A DNA stretch of 64,000 nucleotides. Source: Agrobacterium vitis (GTDB lineage Bacteria > Pseudomonadota > Alphaproteobacteria > Rhizobiales > Rhizobiaceae). The translations under genes and the position numbers were made by a program. Shown piece after piece: positions 62,656 through 64,000 of the stretch (position 1 is its first letter; the number at the start of each line of letters is the position of its first letter). The stretch spans positions 67,001-131,000 of the forward strand of contig NZ_JACXXJ020000005.1 of NCBI RefSeq assembly GCF_014926405.1. The letters run 5' to 3'. The notes under the pieces were generated by a model. That model had not been told where the DNA came from. It saw only the letters and a list, made by a program, of their open reading frames with translations, and made no database searches.

Positions 62656-63543
62656 TCACCCCACCTGCCCAGCCTCCCACCCCAGCATCGCCCGTTTCCG
62701 CGTCAAGCCCCAATGATACCCCGTCAACGCCCCACTCTTCCCCAGCGCCCTATGACACGGCACCACGAAGGAAATCGGGTTCCGTCCCACTGCTGCTCCC
62801 ACGGCGCGGCTGGCGGTGGGTTGGCCGATCTTTTGGGCGATGTCGGAATAGGTGACGGCGCGGCCGAGCGGGATTTGTAGCAGGCTTTGCCAGACCCGGA
62901 CCTGGAAATCCGAGCCGATCAGGACGACGCGGAGCGGCTGTTCGGCCTGCCAGCAGGCGGGGTCGAAAATCCTGGTCACATAGGGTTCGATGGCCAGTGG
63001 GTCCTCGACAAAATTGGCCAGCGGCCAGCGCCCGGCCATGTCGGCGTAGCAGGCGGCTTCTTCGCCCGGATCGCAAAAGCCGAGGCCTGCCAAGCCGCGA
63101 TCCGTCACCATCACCAGCGCGTGGCCGAAGGGGGATGAGTGGAAGCTGTGGCGGATGGTCAGGCCCGCGCCTTTGGCTTTCCACTCGCCCGGCGACATCG
63201 CTTCATGGCTGACGAACAGGTCATGCAACCGGCCCGGCCCGGACAGGCCAAGCTCCAGCGCGGCTTCCAGCAAGGGCAGGCCTTCATGGCCCAGCAGCCG
63301 CTTGGCATGATCCAGCGTCACAGCTTGCAAGAACGCCTTGGGCGACAGGCCAGCCCAGCGGGTAAAGGTTTTCTGCAATTGCGTGGGGGATTGGCCAAGC
63401 CGCTCGGCAATGGTTTCCAGCGCCGGTTGCTCCCGATAGTCAAGTGTCAGCATCTCGATCACCCGGCGCACGGTCTGGTAATCGCTCCCTTCGGGGGTGA
63501 TGTCGCTGGCGCCTGTTTCAAAACTGCGGGCAAATGTGGTCAT
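62656..63543 (-). CDS. Ada-like protein: AraC-type HTH fused to O6-alkylguanine-DNA alkyltransferase
   Basis: This 295-residue protein has an AraC-type helix-turn-helix (about 35-120; LETIAERLGQSPTQLQKTF) and a C-terminal methyltransferase (about 130-290) with the active-site PCHR and the preceding GRNPISFVV and AVTYSDIAQKIG. It lacks the N-terminal zinc-binding methyl-phosphotriester domain of full Ada. It repairs O6-methylguanine by self-alkylation and may also regulate. The start MTTFARSF follows AAGGAAGAG; the 18 upstream codons look spurious. Confidence 0.92.
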   Translation of the reverse strand: MTTFARSFETGASDITPEGSDYQTVRRVIEMLTLDYREQPALETIAERLGQSPTQLQKTFTRWAGLSPKAFLQAVTLDHAKRLLGHEGLPLLEAALELGLSGPGRLHDLFVSHEAMSPGEWKAKGAGLTIRHSFHSSPFGHALVMVTDRGLAGLGFCDPGEEAACYADMAGRWPLANFVEDPLAIEPYVTRIFDPACWQAEQPLRVVLIGSDFQVRVWQSLLQIPLGRAVTYSDIAQKIGQPTASRAVGAAVGRNPISFVVPCHRALGKSGALTGYHWGLTRKRAMLGWEAGQVG

Positions 63544-63624
63544 GGCACTCTTCCTTTGGCTCAGGCGACTTGACCATGACAGGCCGTGCCGTGCCACCCG
63601 TTTCTTGCCATGTGGTGATAGACA

Positions 63625-64000
63625 TCAGATCCGCTGCGTTACCGTCGCCAAGGCACCGCGAAAGGCCTTGGCAAAGCTTTCCCGGTCGTCGGGATTGAGG
63701 AAGGAGCCGACATCGGTGGCCCGGCCTTGCCCCTGCACCGACATCGAGATGATCCCGAATTCGTCGTGGCGGCGGACAAAGAACCGCGCCCAGAACGGGT
63801 TCCAGCGAAATTCGGTCATCCGTCCCGAGGGGGTGAATTTGCGGATCGAGATGGCGGTGCGCGATACCGTGACTTCCTCGCGGGCTTTGGCGGCGCGGTA
63901 ATTCAGCCGGAAGGCACCATAGAGCAGCAGAAAATCCAGACCGAAGAAAAACCCGATTGGCCAGGCGCCGGTCGTCAGGAAAAACCCGCCATAGCCGACA
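63625..64000 (-). CDS. DUF2244 family protein, N-terminus beyond window
   Basis: The visible 125 or so codons read, in order, a hydrophobic stretch (PIGFFFGLDFLLLYGAF), then NYRAAKAREEVTVSR, MTEFRWNPFWARF and the end LATVTQRI. This is DUF2244, a family of alphaproteobacterial integral membrane proteins of unknown function. The start lies to the right of the window. It is transcribed away from the window edge toward the Ada-like gene, 81 bp downstream. Confidence 0.85.
   Translation of the reverse strand, partial: VGYGGFFLTTGAWPIGFFFGLDFLLLYGAFRLNYRAAKAREEVTVSRTAISIRKFTPSGRMTEFRWNPFWARFFVRRHDEFGIISMSVQGQGRATDVGSFLNPDDRESFAKAFRGALATVTQRI

Overview
This 64 kb window is high-GC DNA typical of the Rhizobiaceae, most like the Agrobacterium/Allorhizobium group. 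The evidence is the gene content (a uronate catabolic cluster, several Dpp/Opp-family ABC importers, ExoD, a yhiI-rbbA-yhhJ-type operon, DUF2244), intergenic palindromes of the kind common in rhizobia, and tight ATGA/GTGA gene overlaps. The species assignment is inference. I found no rRNA, tRNA, CRISPR array, insertion sequence or prophage.

Region 1 (1-7488) is hexuronate and unsaturated-uronate catabolism. On the minus strand lie uxaC, a KdgF-like cupin, kduI, kduD, uxuB and uxuA (uxuA is cut by the window edge). On the plus strand, diverging from uxaC, lie a GntR/FCD regulator and kdgK. Together they take glucuronate (UxaC, UxuB, UxuA) and pectin- or alginate-derived unsaturated uronates (KdgF, KduI, KduD) to 2-keto-3-deoxygluconate, which KdgK phosphorylates. 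A 409-bp gap inside the operon holds two rhizobial palindromic repeats.

Region 2 (7735-16354) has an M19 dipeptidase followed by a complete five-gene ABC peptide-type importer, then (opposite strand) a PhnM-like amidohydrolase and a P1/DmpA-type aminopeptidase. Region 3 (16556-21479) is a yhiI-rbbA-yhhJ-type export operon. Region 4 (21505-30707) is a second peptide-type importer split over two divergent transcripts: two tandem paralogous binding proteins plus two permeases on the minus strand, and an M20 amidohydrolase plus a fused double ATPase on the plus strand.

Region 5 (30818-49898) is the most unusual part. It holds ExoD, a 1558-residue secreted protein made of about 30 repeats of about 46 residues, a DUF6165 protein, a giant protein with three TPR plus glycosyltransferase-like modules fused in tandem, a fourth such module as a separate gene, a GT4 glycosyltransferase, a type I secretion ABC ATPase with a degenerate C39-like domain, its HlyD adaptor and a Sel1-repeat protein. 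I infer a system that makes, probably glycosylates and exports a large repetitive surface protein.

Region 6 (50093-64000) is mostly housekeeping: an SLC13-type transporter, gltX, lysS, a low-complexity anchored protein, an EamA transporter, an SH3-like exported protein, transaldolase with a divergent SorC-family regulator and a strong palindromic operator candidate, a small lower-GC insert with an alpha/beta hydrolase flanked by a degenerate duplicate of the regulator's 3' end, an Ada-like alkyltransferase, and a DUF2244 protein cut by the right edge.
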